A stretch of DNA of 64,000 bases, from NCBI RefSeq assembly GCF_000308615.1, contig NZ_BAGB01000041.1:62001-126000 (forward strand), in the 5' to 3' direction. Source of the DNA: Nocardia jiangxiensis NBRC 101359. Lineage in GTDB: Bacteria > Actinomycetota > Actinomycetes > Mycobacteriales > Mycobacteriaceae. The position numbers were made by a program, and so were the translations under genes. The notes below the pieces were generated by a model, which was given only the letters and a program-made list of their open reading frames with translations, ran no database searches and was not told the DNA's origin. Of this stretch, positions 26,780-35,895 are shown piece by piece. Positions within the stretch are counted from its first letter, which is position 1; every line of letters starts with the position of its first letter.

Positions 26780-27000
26780 CGGCGCACCACGTCTGGCACC
26801 CTCGGCATAGTCGCCCTGCTCGCGGTGGCGGTCGGCCCACCGCTTCGCGGTCGTGGGCGAGACCTGGAACCGCTCGGCCGCTCGTCGCAGCGGCCACCGC
26901 TCGTCCACGACACAATCATGGACGATCCGGACGCGGCCGCCCGCGCGCCGCCGTGCGGTCGATGCACGAGTGCACGATTGGTTGACGGCGCGGTGGACCG
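26780..27000 (-). mobile_element. IS481-family transposase N-terminal remnant
   Basis: The minus strand reads ERWPLRRAAERFQVSPTTAK followed by RWADRHREQGDYAEGARRG, the N-terminal HTH of IS481-type transposases. Frames before and after are broken and the catalytic domain is absent. It abuts the ISL3 remnant. Confidence 0.65.
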
Positions 27001-27289
27001 CAACAGGTCGACCGCCAACGCTTCTGGAACGATCGCTCTGCTGACTCGAGGATGCTCTCCGCCGGCGTGTGACCGATGATCGGGTCCGTGGGGGGTTTCC
27101 GATATCCGTAGCCGGGCGGGAGGTCGAACGGACCGGCCAGCCGCCTGGGCTGGGCAGTGGCAGTCGAGCCCGGTGGCCTCGTCTGGGTGTGGGGCGCGGT
27201 GTGTTTGCTGGGTGTCCCTCGGGTTCGTCACCGTCTTACGGTGCAGGCGTGAGCGTGTCGCTGCTGCGTAGGCTCAGGCTTTCGTCGCG

Positions 27290-27680
27290 CGGTCGCAACG
27301 GTAGGCCAGTCGCGGCGGAACCCGCTGGCCCTGAACGCGTTGAGCCCCAGGGACTTCGAATATGCTCTCGCGGCGCTGTGTCGGCGAGATGGATGCAGCG
27401 ACGTGCAGGTGGTCGGCCGGGCCGGAGACCTGGGAGCGGACGTGCTCGCCCGCTCCCCTGACGGACGCGGATAGTGTGGCAGGCCAAAAGATATCACCAC
27501 AGCCGTAGTGTCGGGTCCCAGCATGTGCAGCGGTTCGGCGGCACCGCCCGAACCACCCACGCGCAGACCTACACCGCCAACGCAGGTATCCACCTCATGG
27601 CAGCCAAAGCGCTCACCGCGTGGGACTCGCAGACAGGCCCCGCCGCCTGGGGCGGAATATGCGCTACCCCAGCACATTTC
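27290..27680 (+). pseudogene. Mrr-type restriction endonuclease remnant
   Basis: One frame reads DFEYALAALCRRDGCSDVQV then GRAGDLGADVLARSPDGR up to a stop at 27472-27474. The next frame continues with VWQAKRYHHSRSVGSQHVQR and FGGTARTTHAQTYTANAG. Together they match an Mrr-type nuclease fold with the (G)xGADV and QxKRY catalytic elements (the usual Cys or Lys before KRY is Ala here). One frameshift and the missing C-terminal end mark it as dead. It lies between IS scars. Confidence 0.6.
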
Positions 27681-27839
27681 AAGAACGATGCCGACACCCG
27701 ACCGGCAGCGAAGTCAACGCGCGATGTCAATGTAGATGGTCCGGGCGACAACGGACCCGAGTCGACGAGGGCTTTCCTCGACCAAGCCAGGTAGATTCAG
27801 CCGTGGTACCGGACCACAATGCCACTGGATTCAGCGAGC

Positions 27840-27950
27840 ATTCGACGACGGCGTGCCTGTGTGTTGCGGCGTGCCTGTCGACGCCGACGACGAATCGGTA
27901 GTAGTCCGCGACGATGGTCGATGCGGTGTTCTCCTCCAGCCGGGGTGACC
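27840..27950 (-). mobile_element. IS110-family transposase, truncated start
   Basis: About 30 residues of the N-terminal RuvC-like (DEDD) domain are visible on the minus strand: IVADYYRFVVGVDRHAATHR and HAVVEC, with the first Asp of the catalytic set in VGVD. The rest of the gene is deleted. The noncoding left-end-like sequence lies directly upstream (higher coordinates). Confidence 0.65.
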
Positions 27951-27990
27951 GGCGTCGGCCCGGGTGACAGTTACTACGAGGCAGACCTGT

Positions 27991-28203
27991 AATGAGCCAC
28001 AACCGTTCCTGCGGTTGGACAAGCTTCTGATCAGGCCATCGTGGTGGGCCGGGGCGGCGCCGGCTTTCAGACCGAGAGGACAACTCCCGGGAAGAACACC
28101 TTTACGGGGCCAGGCGATTCACGAGTCAAACCCGGTCTGAAGAACCGGCACCACCCTGCCGGCCAGCCCCAGGCCAGCCACCACCAACACTTACAGGCGA
28201 TTC
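27991..28203. repeat. IS110-type noncoding end, copy 1
   Basis: About 210 bases recur at 37068-37280 with scattered changes (shared blocks: AATGAGCCACAACCG, CATCGTGGTGGGCCGGGGCG, GACAACTCCCGGGAA, CACCACCCTGCC). Here it directly precedes a truncated IS110 transposase start, where IS110 elements carry their left-end noncoding region. In IS621-like members that region encodes the bridge RNA. Identity as a bridge RNA is inference. The next 200 bases (to 28407) show no gene. Confidence 0.55.
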
Positions 28204-28407
28204 CATACGGCAAGGCCAGCGTCCGCTCCATCTGTCTCTGTTCGACAGCCAAAGAAGACACTCCGTTGTTCGACGAGATCTCCGGTGCTCTGCCACCCGA
28301 GGCCGATCGGTCACTTCGGAGTTTCTCATCTGCCACTGGAACGGTCGTGCCTTCCGGCTTCGGCCCAGATCCGCGACGAGACAGTGGCTGACATCCTGTT
28401 CGTCGTT

Positions 28408-28707
28408 TCAGGTCAGCTGGGCGAGGGTTTCGAAATGGCTGAAGGCCGGAGTTCCCGATAGGTGGTCTTGGATTGTTGCCCGGTACTGCCGGTAGGTGTT
28501 GCCGTCACGGAATGCGTGATGGGCTTCGATACTCGCCCATTCGATGAGCAGGATGATCTTGTCGGGCTCTTCGACGCCCTGGACGACCGTCACGCCGCGG
28601 CAGCGGTGATCACTGTTGACCAGTTCGGCTCCCGTGACGATCGCATGCGCGGCTTGTACGCCCGCATCGGTGCTCACGGGTATGACAGCAATTTCCAGTA
28701 CAGTCAT
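28408..28707 (-). CDS. Antibiotic-biosynthesis-monooxygenase (ABM) domain protein
   Basis: This 99-residue ferredoxin-like dimer fold protein begins with TVLEIAVIPV, has the strand IILLIEWASIEAHHAFRDG and ends AFSHFETLAQL, the typical ABM pattern. Such proteins are cofactor-free monooxygenases, heme-degrading enzymes or quinone-handling partners. AGGAAG precedes the start. It is the last gene of the E1 alpha-E1 beta-MFS operon, 24 bases after the transporter, so it probably takes part in the same catabolic route. Confidence 0.8.
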   Translation of the reverse strand: MTVLEIAVIPVSTDAGVQAAHAIVTGAELVNSDHRCRGVTVVQGVEEPDKIILLIEWASIEAHHAFRDGNTYRQYRATIQDHLSGTPAFSHFETLAQLT

Positions 28708-28731
28708 GGCTTCTTCCTGTTTTGCGGGGGG

Positions 28732-30021
28732 TTATGCCACCGCCGTAGTAGGGGCGACCGGCGCTGGATCTGGTTGTGGCCGGCGCAGCAGGATCAGTAC
28801 TGCCAGGGCTCCGGCGAGCGCGAGGGCTCCGCCGATCAGGAAGGCTGGTGTGTAGCTTCCGGTGATCTGGACCACGGCGCCGGTCACGATGGGTGCCAGG
28901 ATGCCGGCCAGGGTGGAGCACATTTGGATGGTCCCCGCGAGGCGGCCGGTGTAAGCAGGGGCAGTCAGAGCCACGATCAGTGACTGGTACTGGTAGCTGG
29001 CCAGGAGGAAGAAGATGGCGACACAGACCAGCACGAGCGCGACGGTCGGCGACCGCACGAATGGTGAGGGCCCGAAACATACCGCGACCGCGATGAGGCA
29101 AACGATGATCATCCACTTGCGCGGCTGCACAAGACTGCCGGTTCGGGTGACCAGCCGGTCGGCGACAAGACCGCCGAGGATAAGCCCTGCGCTCGCGGCG
29201 ATCCAGGGGATCGTGGCGATCGCCCCGAGGTCGGTCTTGCGTACTCCGCGGGCGCTGACCAGGTACGTCGGATACCAGGTGAGGAACATGAACAGCACCC
29301 AAGAGTAGGCGAAGAACGCGATCGACAACGCCAGCACGTGCGGCTGGCGCAGTAGTGACCAGAATCGCGGCGTGGTGTCCGGGCCGGTTGTCGAGGCGTC
29401 TGTGGTGTCGTGGTCGGCGTTGATGTAGGCGCGTTCGGCGGTATCGGCACTCGGGTGATCGGCGGGGCGGTCGCGGGCGATGAACCACCAGGCCGCACTC
29501 CACAGGACGCCGAATCCGCCGAGGATGACGAAGGTCGGACGCCACCCCATGGTGGTGCTGGCCCACACGACCAACGGGGTGGCAATGATCGGTCCGATCG
29601 TGGTTCCGGACTGGGCCAGATTCAGCATGGTCGAGGTCTGCCGTTTGGGGAACCAGTTCGCGGTCAGGGTGGTGCTGATCGGAGCTTGTGGGCCTTCGCC
29701 TGCGCCGAACAGCAATCTGGCCACGATCAGCGAGGAGGCGTTCCATGCGGCGGCGGTCAGGGGAATAGTCAGTGACCATGCGAGCATGCAGATCGTGTAC
29801 GCCTTGCGGATGCCGATCCGATCCACCATGAACCCGCCCAGCAGCGCGAAGGGTGAGTAGGTCCAGAAGAAGGCGCTCAGGATGACGCCCCACAATGCGG
29901 GCGCGAAGTGGAATTCGGCCAGGATGAACGGCGCGGCCACCGACAAGGCGACTCGATCCCCGTAGTTGATCAGGCTGGCTGCGAAGTTCATCGCGAACAC
30001 GCGGTAGCGGATGGTCGTCAT
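28732..30021 (-). CDS. MFS transporter, organic-anion (ACS) type
   Basis: This 429-residue protein with 12 predicted helices has the first-helix pattern NFAASLINYGDRVALSVAAP, motif A-like GGFMVDRIGIRKAYT and ARLLFGAGEGPQAPISTTLT, typical of anion:cation symporters for aromatic or sugar acids. It lies 55 bases after the E1 beta gene in the same operon and would import the substrate of the LacI-controlled cluster. Confidence 0.87.
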   Translation of the reverse strand: MTTIRYRVFAMNFAASLINYGDRVALSVAAPFILAEFHFAPALWGVILSAFFWTYSPFALLGGFMVDRIGIRKAYTICMLAWSLTIPLTAAAWNASSLIVARLLFGAGEGPQAPISTTLTANWFPKRQTSTMLNLAQSGTTIGPIIATPLVVWASTTMGWRPTFVILGGFGVLWSAAWWFIARDRPADHPSADTAERAYINADHDTTDASTTGPDTTPRFWSLLRQPHVLALSIAFFAYSWVLFMFLTWYPTYLVSARGVRKTDLGAIATIPWIAASAGLILGGLVADRLVTRTGSLVQPRKWMIIVCLIAVAVCFGPSPFVRSPTVALVLVCVAIFFLLASYQYQSLIVALTAPAYTGRLAGTIQMCSTLAGILAPIVTGAVVQITGSYTPAFLIGGALALAGALAVLILLRRPQPDPAPVAPTTAVA

Positions 30022-30076
30022 CGTCGACTCCAGGTAGAACGTGCGGCATGGGCCGCGTTGAGGCAGGACCGGGGCG

Positions 30077-31051
30077 TCAGGCCGCGGTGAAGTGCGCGAG
30101 TTCGGTGTAGATCCGGTCCGTGCCGGGGATCAGTGCCGCGGCGAGTGCGCCGGCGGCGGGGATGCGGGAGTCGGCCGTGCCGATCCGCAGCGCTCGGCCG
30201 GACAGGGCGCCTGCTTCCAGGGCTCGGGTGATCACTTCGCCGCCGAATCCGCCGGTGGTGTTGGCCTCGTGGACGACGGCGAGTCTGCCGCCGGTGCCTG
30301 CCAGCGCGTGGTGCAGTGCGTCGTGATCGAACGGGTTCAGCCATGGTGTCTCCAGCACCGTCACCTCGATGCCGTCGCGGGCGAGCCGGTCGGCGGCCTC
30401 GATCACCCGGTGGGTGATGGCGCCCCAGGTCACGACGGTGGCGGCCGGACCGGTGCGGCGCAACCGGGTTCCGCCGATCGAGGCCACGGGCCCGTCGGTG
30501 ACGACCTGCTGTTTGTCGCCCGAATACAGGGTGCGGTTGTCGATGACAACGACCGGGTCGTCGCAGTGCACGGCCGACATCATTAGGTCGAACGCGTCCT
30601 GCGGGGTGGAGGGGATCGCGACTCGCAGGCCCGGGATGTGGGTGATCAGCGCTTCGATGTTCTGCGAGTGCTGCGCGCACGCGCCCGGCGAATTGCCTTG
30701 CTGGGTCCGTACCACCAGGGGTGCGGTCAGGCGGCCCTGGGAGATGTAGCGAACGTTGGCGGCCTGGTTGATCATCTGATCGAACGCGACGAAAAAGAAA
30801 TCGGCCCACATGATCTCCACGATCGGCCGACGCCCCATCATGGCGGCGCCGACGGCGGAGCCCAGGATCGCGGATTCGCTGATCGGGGTGTCGAACACGC
30901 GGTCGCCGAAGTCTTTCCACAGCCTGCGGGTCACCCCGTGCACGCCACCGGGTTTGGCGACGTCCTCGCCGTAGAGCAGGGTCTCGGGGATCTCGTGCAG
31001 GCAACGGCGCAACGCGGCGTTCACCGCCGCGGCATAGCTGAGCTCAGGCAT
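30077..31051 (-). CDS. Thiamine-diphosphate dehydrogenase E1 beta subunit
   Basis: This 324-residue E1 beta-type protein begins MPELSYAAAVNAALRR and contains LLYGEDVAKPGGVHGVT, FDTPISESAILGSAVGAA and the C-terminal EANTTGGFGGEVI segment, as in acetoin or 2-oxoacid dehydrogenases. AAGGAG precedes the start, which overlaps the E1 alpha stop by eight bases. The pair forms an alpha2beta2 enzyme that decarboxylates a 2-oxo acid or cleaves a diketone/acyloin. No E2 or E3 gene is near, so an acyl acceptor must come from elsewhere or be something else. Confidence 0.9.
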   Translation of the reverse strand: MPELSYAAAVNAALRRCLHEIPETLLYGEDVAKPGGVHGVTRRLWKDFGDRVFDTPISESAILGSAVGAAMMGRRPIVEIMWADFFFVAFDQMINQAANVRYISQGRLTAPLVVRTQQGNSPGACAQHSQNIEALITHIPGLRVAIPSTPQDAFDLMMSAVHCDDPVVVIDNRTLYSGDKQQVVTDGPVASIGGTRLRRTGPAATVVTWGAITHRVIEAADRLARDGIEVTVLETPWLNPFDHDALHHALAGTGGRLAVVHEANTTGGFGGEVITRALEAGALSGRALRIGTADSRIPAAGALAAALIPGTDRIYTELAHFTAA

Positions 31052-31985
31052 AAAGGTGCTCCTTCGCGGTGGCAGGGTCGGCGATCGGATCGGTAAGTGC
31101 CTGTGCGGCGGCGGCGGCGACCTCCTCGCGGGCGGCACGCTCGATACGTGCGGTGTCGACGCCGGTGCGGACGAGTTCGGCGGTCGCGACGGCGATCGGC
31201 TCGATCAGGGCGTCGGCCTCGAGTTCCCGGGGCGGGCGGTATTGCTGCACGTCGCCGATGTAGTGGCCGACCAGCCGCTGGGTGATGGTTTCGATGAACC
31301 CCGGCCCGCCGCCGTCGCGCGCGGTGGCGGCGAACTCGGCGACGGTGGACCGGATCGCTGCCGGATCGTTGCCATCGATGCGGCGAGCACGGATTCCCAG
31401 GGCGGTCGCCCGGTCGGTCAACTGCTCGTTGGCGACCATCTCCCGGATCGGCGTCAGCTCCGAGTATCGGTTGTTCTCGCAGATGAACAGCACCGGCAGA
31501 CCGTAGGCGGCCGCGAAGTTCATCGCCTCGTACACCGCGCCCTGATTCATGGCCCCGTCACCGAATACCGACATCGCGAGGCGGCCGGTGCCGTCGTAGC
31601 GGCCGGCCAGTGCCGCGCCGACCGCGTGCGAGGCGCCTGCGCCCACGATCGAGTTCTCGCCGTAGAACCCGTATTCGGGGGCGCTGAAGTACGCCGAACC
31701 GCCGCGGCCGCCGTTCACTCCGGTCGCGCGGCCCAACAATTCGGCGAACAACGGCTGTATCGGGGTTCCGCGAGCGATCGCCCAGCCGTGGCCTCGATAG
31801 GTCGCGAACAGTGCGTCGGCCGCGCCGAGTGCGTCACAGGCTCCGACGGGACCGGCTTCCTGGCCGATGCACAAGTGCACCGAACCGGGGATATCACCGG
31901 TCTTGTGCAGGGCTTGGATCTTCTCCTCGAACGCTCTGATCCGCCACATCGCGTGCAGATCGGCCGAGAGTTGATTGTTGGTCAT
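31044..31985 (-). CDS. Thiamine-diphosphate dehydrogenase E1 alpha subunit
   Basis: This 313-residue E1 alpha has the ThDP motif GDGAMNQGAVYEAMNFAAAY, ending in LPVLFICENN. Upstream are the substrate-site region TYRGHGWAIARG and GRGGSAYF. The MTNNQLS start follows GGAGGTG. It is first in the leftward operon and divergent from the lyase operon, with a pair of LacI-type operators between. Size and motifs fit acetoin/2-oxoacid dehydrogenase E1; which substrate is used is unknown. Confidence 0.9.
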   Translation of the reverse strand: MTNNQLSADLHAMWRIRAFEEKIQALHKTGDIPGSVHLCIGQEAGPVGACDALGAADALFATYRGHGWAIARGTPIQPLFAELLGRATGVNGGRGGSAYFSAPEYGFYGENSIVGAGASHAVGAALAGRYDGTGRLAMSVFGDGAMNQGAVYEAMNFAAAYGLPVLFICENNRYSELTPIREMVANEQLTDRATALGIRARRIDGNDPAAIRSTVAEFAATARDGGGPGFIETITQRLVGHYIGDVQQYRPPRELEADALIEPIAVATAELVRTGVDTARIERAAREEVAAAAAQALTDPIADPATAKEHLYA

Positions 31986-32027
31986 AGGCACCTCCACTGG
32001 GTGAACGACGGTAACCGCACCTGGAAA

Positions 32028-32145
32028 GTCAAACGATTGACCTACCTAAACACAGGGCTTCGCGAAACGCAATATCCGATGTGAACTCCCAATAACCCTT
32101 GCAGTCCACGCATGCACGACGTACGTTGAGTCAATCGTTTGACTC
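32028..32145. promoter_or_regulatory. Pair of LacI-type operators in divergent promoter
   Basis: GTCAAACGATTGAC at 32028-32041 and its exact reverse complement, inside GAGTCAATCGTTTGACTC, at 32128-32145 lie about 100 bases apart between the E1 and lyase operons. Each is a palindrome with a central CG, the hallmark of LacI/GalR operators. Two sites about ten helical turns apart would allow loop formation by the LacI-family regulator at 35.9 kb. Confidence 0.75.
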
Positions 32146-32167
32146 GTGTGGTGATCGAAGGAGTGTG

Positions 32168-33505
32168 ATGAATACGCAGCGGTTCGAGATGCTGCTGGGC
32201 CTGTACGGCGACGAGCCGATGACCCGGATCTTTTCCGAGCAGGAAACAATCCGGTCGTGGCTGCGGGTCGAGGTGGCGCTCGCCGCCGCCCAGGCCGATC
32301 TCGGCGTGGTCGAACCCGCCGACGCGCAGGCGATCGCCATCGCTGCGAAGGTCGACACGATCGACCGTGATCGGCTCTGGAGCGAGACCCGCACTGTCGG
32401 ATATCCGATCCTGTCGCTGGTCCGTCAGATCGATGCGGCGCTACCGCACGCTCATCGGGGCCGTGTGCATTACGGTGCCACCACCCAGGACATCATGGAC
32501 TCCGGGCTCGCGGTGCAACTGGACGCCGCCGCACAACGGCTGGGTGTGTTGCTCGGTGAGTTCGGTGACGCGCTGGCACCACTGGCCCGAGTCCATGCGG
32601 GCACGGTGATCGCCGGGCGCACGCACGCGATGCAGGCCGTGCCAACCACGCTCGGCGCAAAATTGGCCACCTACCTTGCCGAACTTTCGCGCCATCGGGA
32701 GCGCCTCGCCGCGGCACGAACGAGAGCGGCGGTCGTGTCGCTGTTCGGCGCGGCGGGTACCTCCGCAGCCTATGGCGAGCATGCGACACCATTACGCGCC
32801 GCAGTCGCGCAGCGGCTCGGACTATCGACCACCGAGGTTGCCTGGCATGTCTCGCGCGACGGGCTCGCCGAATTCGGTGCGGTCTGCTCGCTGCTCGCCG
32901 GCACCTGTGCTCGGTTCGCCCGCGAAGTAGTCGACTTGTCCCGCACCGAGATCGGCGAGGTCGCCGAGGCGTCGGGTCATCATCGCGGGGCCTCGTCCAC
33001 GATGCCGCAGAAGGCCAATCCGATCGAGTCCGAAGCGGTTATCGGCGCCTCTATCACCGCCGGCGCACTGAGTTCGGCATTGTTTCGCATCATGGAGGCG
33101 GGCCACGAACGTGCCGCCGGCGAGTGGCAGGCCGAATGGCAGGTGCTGCCGCAACTGGTGTGCCTCAGCGCCGCCGCACTGCGGACCGCCACGTCGATCA
33201 CTACAGGCCTGCAGGTATTTCCCGCAGCCATGCTCGCCAACCTGAACGCAGACGGCGGGCTGGTGATGGCCGAGGCCTACATGATGAGCCTGGCGCAACG
33301 GATCGGCCGCGAACAAGCCCACGACATCGTCTACCTGGCGGCCGCTCGATGCCGCAGCACCGGGGAGGCTCTGCACAGTGCGATACGTGCCGAACTGCCC
33401 GCCGACATCGCCGATACGGTCGAAGAACTGACCCCCGAGTCCTACCTCGGCCGGCCCCGCCAGGCCGTGGAAGCAGCTCTGGCCCTGTGGCATACCTGCC
33501 CTTGA
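32168..33505 (+). CDS. Adenylosuccinate lyase/carboxymuconate cycloisomerase-family enzyme
   Basis: This 445-residue fumarase/aspartase-superfamily enzyme has the signature GASSTMPQKANPIESE. Earlier regions are VHYGATTQDIMDSG (the H of the second region) and GRTHAMQAVPTTLG (the catalytic His region). The C-terminal domain resembles 3-carboxy-cis,cis-muconate lactonising enzymes and imidodisuccinate-type lyases more than PurB. AAGGAG precedes the ATG. It starts a four-gene operon (lyase, SDR, VOC, cyclase) facing the E1 operon. The reaction is presumably an elimination or cycloisomerisation of a dicarboxylate. Confidence 0.87.
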   Translation: MNTQRFEMLLGLYGDEPMTRIFSEQETIRSWLRVEVALAAAQADLGVVEPADAQAIAIAAKVDTIDRDRLWSETRTVGYPILSLVRQIDAALPHAHRGRVHYGATTQDIMDSGLAVQLDAAAQRLGVLLGEFGDALAPLARVHAGTVIAGRTHAMQAVPTTLGAKLATYLAELSRHRERLAAARTRAAVVSLFGAAGTSAAYGEHATPLRAAVAQRLGLSTTEVAWHVSRDGLAEFGAVCSLLAGTCARFAREVVDLSRTEIGEVAEASGHHRGASSTMPQKANPIESEAVIGASITAGALSSALFRIMEAGHERAAGEWQAEWQVLPQLVCLSAAALRTATSITTGLQVFPAAMLANLNADGGLVMAEAYMMSLAQRIGREQAHDIVYLAAARCRSTGEALHSAIRAELPADIADTVEELTPESYLGRPRQAVEAALALWHTCP

Positions 33506-33536
33506 CCCTCAATCAGCCCCAGAACAAGGAGGTTCG

Positions 33537-34316
33537 GTGGACCGTTTCACCGGAAAGACCGTGCTCGTCACCGGCGCGGGCGGCGGAATAGGACGCGCCT
33601 GCGCGACCCTGCTCGCCACCCAAGGCGCCCGCGTCGCCGTCGCCGACATCGCCGACGAACCCGCCCGCGCGACTGCGGAGCTGATCACCGCCGCCGGCGG
33701 GCTTGCCCACGCGTACACGATGGACGTGACCTCGAGCCAGCAGGTGCACGACACGGTAGCCGTGGCCCAGGACGATCTCGGACCGATCACCCTGGCGGTG
33801 TCGGCGGCCGGCATCATTCGCGATCAGCCATTCCTCGAACTGAGCGAAGAGGGGTGGGACACAACGATGTCAGTCAACCTCAAAGGAACTTTCCTGCTTT
33901 TCCAGACCGTTGCCCGACACGCGCAACGCCACGGCGGTGGGGCCATGGTCGCGATCGCCTCGGTCGCCGGCCGCAGCGGCCGACCCACCGCAGCGGACTA
34001 CGCGGCCAGCAAAGCTGGTGTCATCAGCCTCGTGCGCTCTGCGGCCCTGGCCCTCGCACCATCCCAGATCACCGTCAACGCTGTCTGCCCAGGCGTCGTC
34101 GATACCGAGATGACCCGCGCGATCCACCAGCGCCGCGCCCGGATCAACCACATCACCGCCGAGGAATCGTTCGCCCAGCAAGCAGCGCAGATCCCGCTGG
34201 GCCGCATCGTATCCCCCACCGAAATCGCCGAGGCCGCAGCGTTTCTGCTCTCACCCACGGCATCCACCATCACCGGGCAGGCACTCAACGTCTGCGGCGG
34301 CCTGGAAATGAACTGA
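33537..34316 (+). CDS. Short-chain dehydrogenase/reductase
   Basis: This 259-residue classical SDR has TGAGGGIG, SAAGI in place of NNAG, the catalytic YAASK and C-terminal TGQALNVCGGLEMN. The GTG start is supported by AAGGAGG at six bases. It lies 31 bases after the lyase. It probably oxidises or reduces a ring or side-chain hydroxyl in the LacI-controlled pathway. Confidence 0.87.
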   Translation: MDRFTGKTVLVTGAGGGIGRACATLLATQGARVAVADIADEPARATAELITAAGGLAHAYTMDVTSSQQVHDTVAVAQDDLGPITLAVSAAGIIRDQPFLELSEEGWDTTMSVNLKGTFLLFQTVARHAQRHGGGAMVAIASVAGRSGRPTAADYAASKAGVISLVRSAALALAPSQITVNAVCPGVVDTEMTRAIHQRRARINHITAEESFAQQAAQIPLGRIVSPTEIAEAAAFLLSPTASTITGQALNVCGGLEMN

Positions 34317-34322
34317 GAGACC

Positions 34323-34811
34323 ATGTTGCACGGAGTTTGGCACTTCAGCTTCACCGTCGCCGATCTGGACACCTCGATCGACTTCTACACCCATCAACTC
34401 GGCTTCGAGCTGATTCACACCCAGGAACAGAGCAACGACTACACCCGCCGCCTGGTCGGCTACCCCGACGCGCACCTGCGGATCGCCCAGCTGGTCGTGC
34501 CGGGTCAGCCCCGCGGGCTGTCCAGCCACGACCTGGAACTGGTGCAATACCTGCAGCCCGTCGGCAGCCGCGGCGACGCGCAGATCTGCAACCCCGGCGC
34601 CGCGCACCTGGCGGTGGCCGTCGACGATATCCACGCCCGCTATCGCGCACTGACCGCAGCGGGCGTCACCTTCTACTCCCCACCCAACGACATCACCGCC
34701 GGGATCAACGCCGGCGGATACACCTGCTACTTCGAAGATCCCGACCGGATCGTGCTCGAAATGGTACAACCACCCGCACACCGGCTTACCGAATCGAGGA
34801 CCCGGCCATGA
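34323..34811 (+). CDS. VOC-family protein (glyoxalase/extradiol dioxygenase fold)
   Basis: This 162-residue protein begins GVWHFSFTVADLDTSIDFYT, with a metal-ligand His in HFSFTV. A second module, AHLAVAVDDIHARYRALTAA, ends CYFEDPDRIVLEMVQ with a likely Glu ligand. This is the paired beta-alpha-beta-beta-beta arrangement of VOC enzymes with a divalent metal. Roles include epimerase, lyase or ring-cleavage. It begins six bases after the SDR stop and its own stop overlaps the cyclase start. Confidence 0.83.
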   Translation: MLHGVWHFSFTVADLDTSIDFYTHQLGFELIHTQEQSNDYTRRLVGYPDAHLRIAQLVVPGQPRGLSSHDLELVQYLQPVGSRGDAQICNPGAAHLAVAVDDIHARYRALTAAGVTFYSPPNDITAGINAGGYTCYFEDPDRIVLEMVQPPAHRLTESRTRP

Positions 34812-35716
34812 CCAGCCCAACCATGACAGACGACGAACTCATAGCCCTGTTCGACCGCTGCTCCAACACCGGCAGGTGGGGTCCCGACGACGAACTCGGT
34901 ACCTTGAACTACATCACCGACGACACCCGCGCCGCCGCGGCCGCACTCGTCACCCACGGCCGCAGCGTGTCCATCGGGCGCGATCTGTCCACCGTCGCCG
35001 ATCAGCTCAACACCGACCCCCTGCGACACCGGATGCTGTTCGACGCCACCCCGCCCACCTCGGCACTGGACAGTATCGAACTGGCGACACACGGCTTCGC
35101 CGTCACCCACCTCGACGCCGTCACCCACGTGTTCTGGGACGGCAACGCCTACAACGGCCGCCGCGCCGAACACCTCATGCGCCCCGACGGGCTGCGCGCC
35201 GGCTCGATATACGCCCAGCGCCACGGAATCTTCACCCGCGGCGTACTACTGGATATCACCGCCGTTCGCGGCGTCACCTATCTGGACCCCGGCGACGTTG
35301 TCACCGCCGCCGACCTCACGGCCGCCGAACACCTGGCCGGTACCACCATCACCCGGGGTGACGCGGTATTCGTCCACGTCGGCCTCGAACGCCGCGAGGC
35401 CGAGCACGGCACCGAGAACCCCGCTGTTCGCGCCGGTCTGCACGCCGACTGCCTGCCCTGGCTGCACGACCGCGAAGTGGCCGTCTACAGCGGCGACTGC
35501 GTCGAACAGATCCCCTACCCCAGCGCCACGGTCCCCCTCCCGCTGCACCAGATAGGCTTGGTGGCAATGGGATTGGTACTGCTGGACTGCCCCCGCCTCA
35601 CCGACCTCGTCGAGATCTCCACCGAACTGAGCACCGCCCAATTCCTGCTGACCGTCGCACCGCTGCGCATCCCCGGCGCCACCGGGTGCCCGGTCAACCC
35701 GCTCTGCCTGTTCTGA
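34808..35716 (+). CDS. Cyclase-family hydrolase (kynurenine formamidase-like)
   Basis: This 302-residue metal-dependent hydrolase of the cyclase (PF04199) family has the conserved histidine/aspartate motif as THLDAVTHVFWDG, a variant of HxGTHxDxPxH in which Pro is Val. The family C-terminal signature is GATGCPVNPLCLF. Members hydrolyse kynurenine formamide, isatin and other cyclic amides or lactones. It is translationally coupled to the VOC gene by ATGA. In this pathway it may open a lactam or lactone formed by the lyase; that is inference. Confidence 0.85.
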   Translation: MTSPTMTDDELIALFDRCSNTGRWGPDDELGTLNYITDDTRAAAAALVTHGRSVSIGRDLSTVADQLNTDPLRHRMLFDATPPTSALDSIELATHGFAVTHLDAVTHVFWDGNAYNGRRAEHLMRPDGLRAGSIYAQRHGIFTRGVLLDITAVRGVTYLDPGDVVTAADLTAAEHLAGTTITRGDAVFVHVGLERREAEHGTENPAVRAGLHADCLPWLHDREVAVYSGDCVEQIPYPSATVPLPLHQIGLVAMGLVLLDCPRLTDLVEISTELSTAQFLLTVAPLRIPGATGCPVNPLCLF

Positions 35717-35895
35717 TCTCGACGTCCAGCCCACGGACCGATACTCCCGCGGGCGCACGGCCGAAATCGCCGAAACCCAGGGTGGAGCGGGTGGTGATTT
35801 CCGGGACGCTCGGGATCGGGCAACGTGCGTACCGGCGATACCGAATTACTGATCTACAGTGAGCAGCACCCGGTCAGTGGGACGAAAGGTGGGGT

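Noticed and set aside
26780..28203. CRISPR array or defence island
   Set aside because: No regularly spaced repeats or cas genes; only IS fragments and a broken Mrr-type gene.
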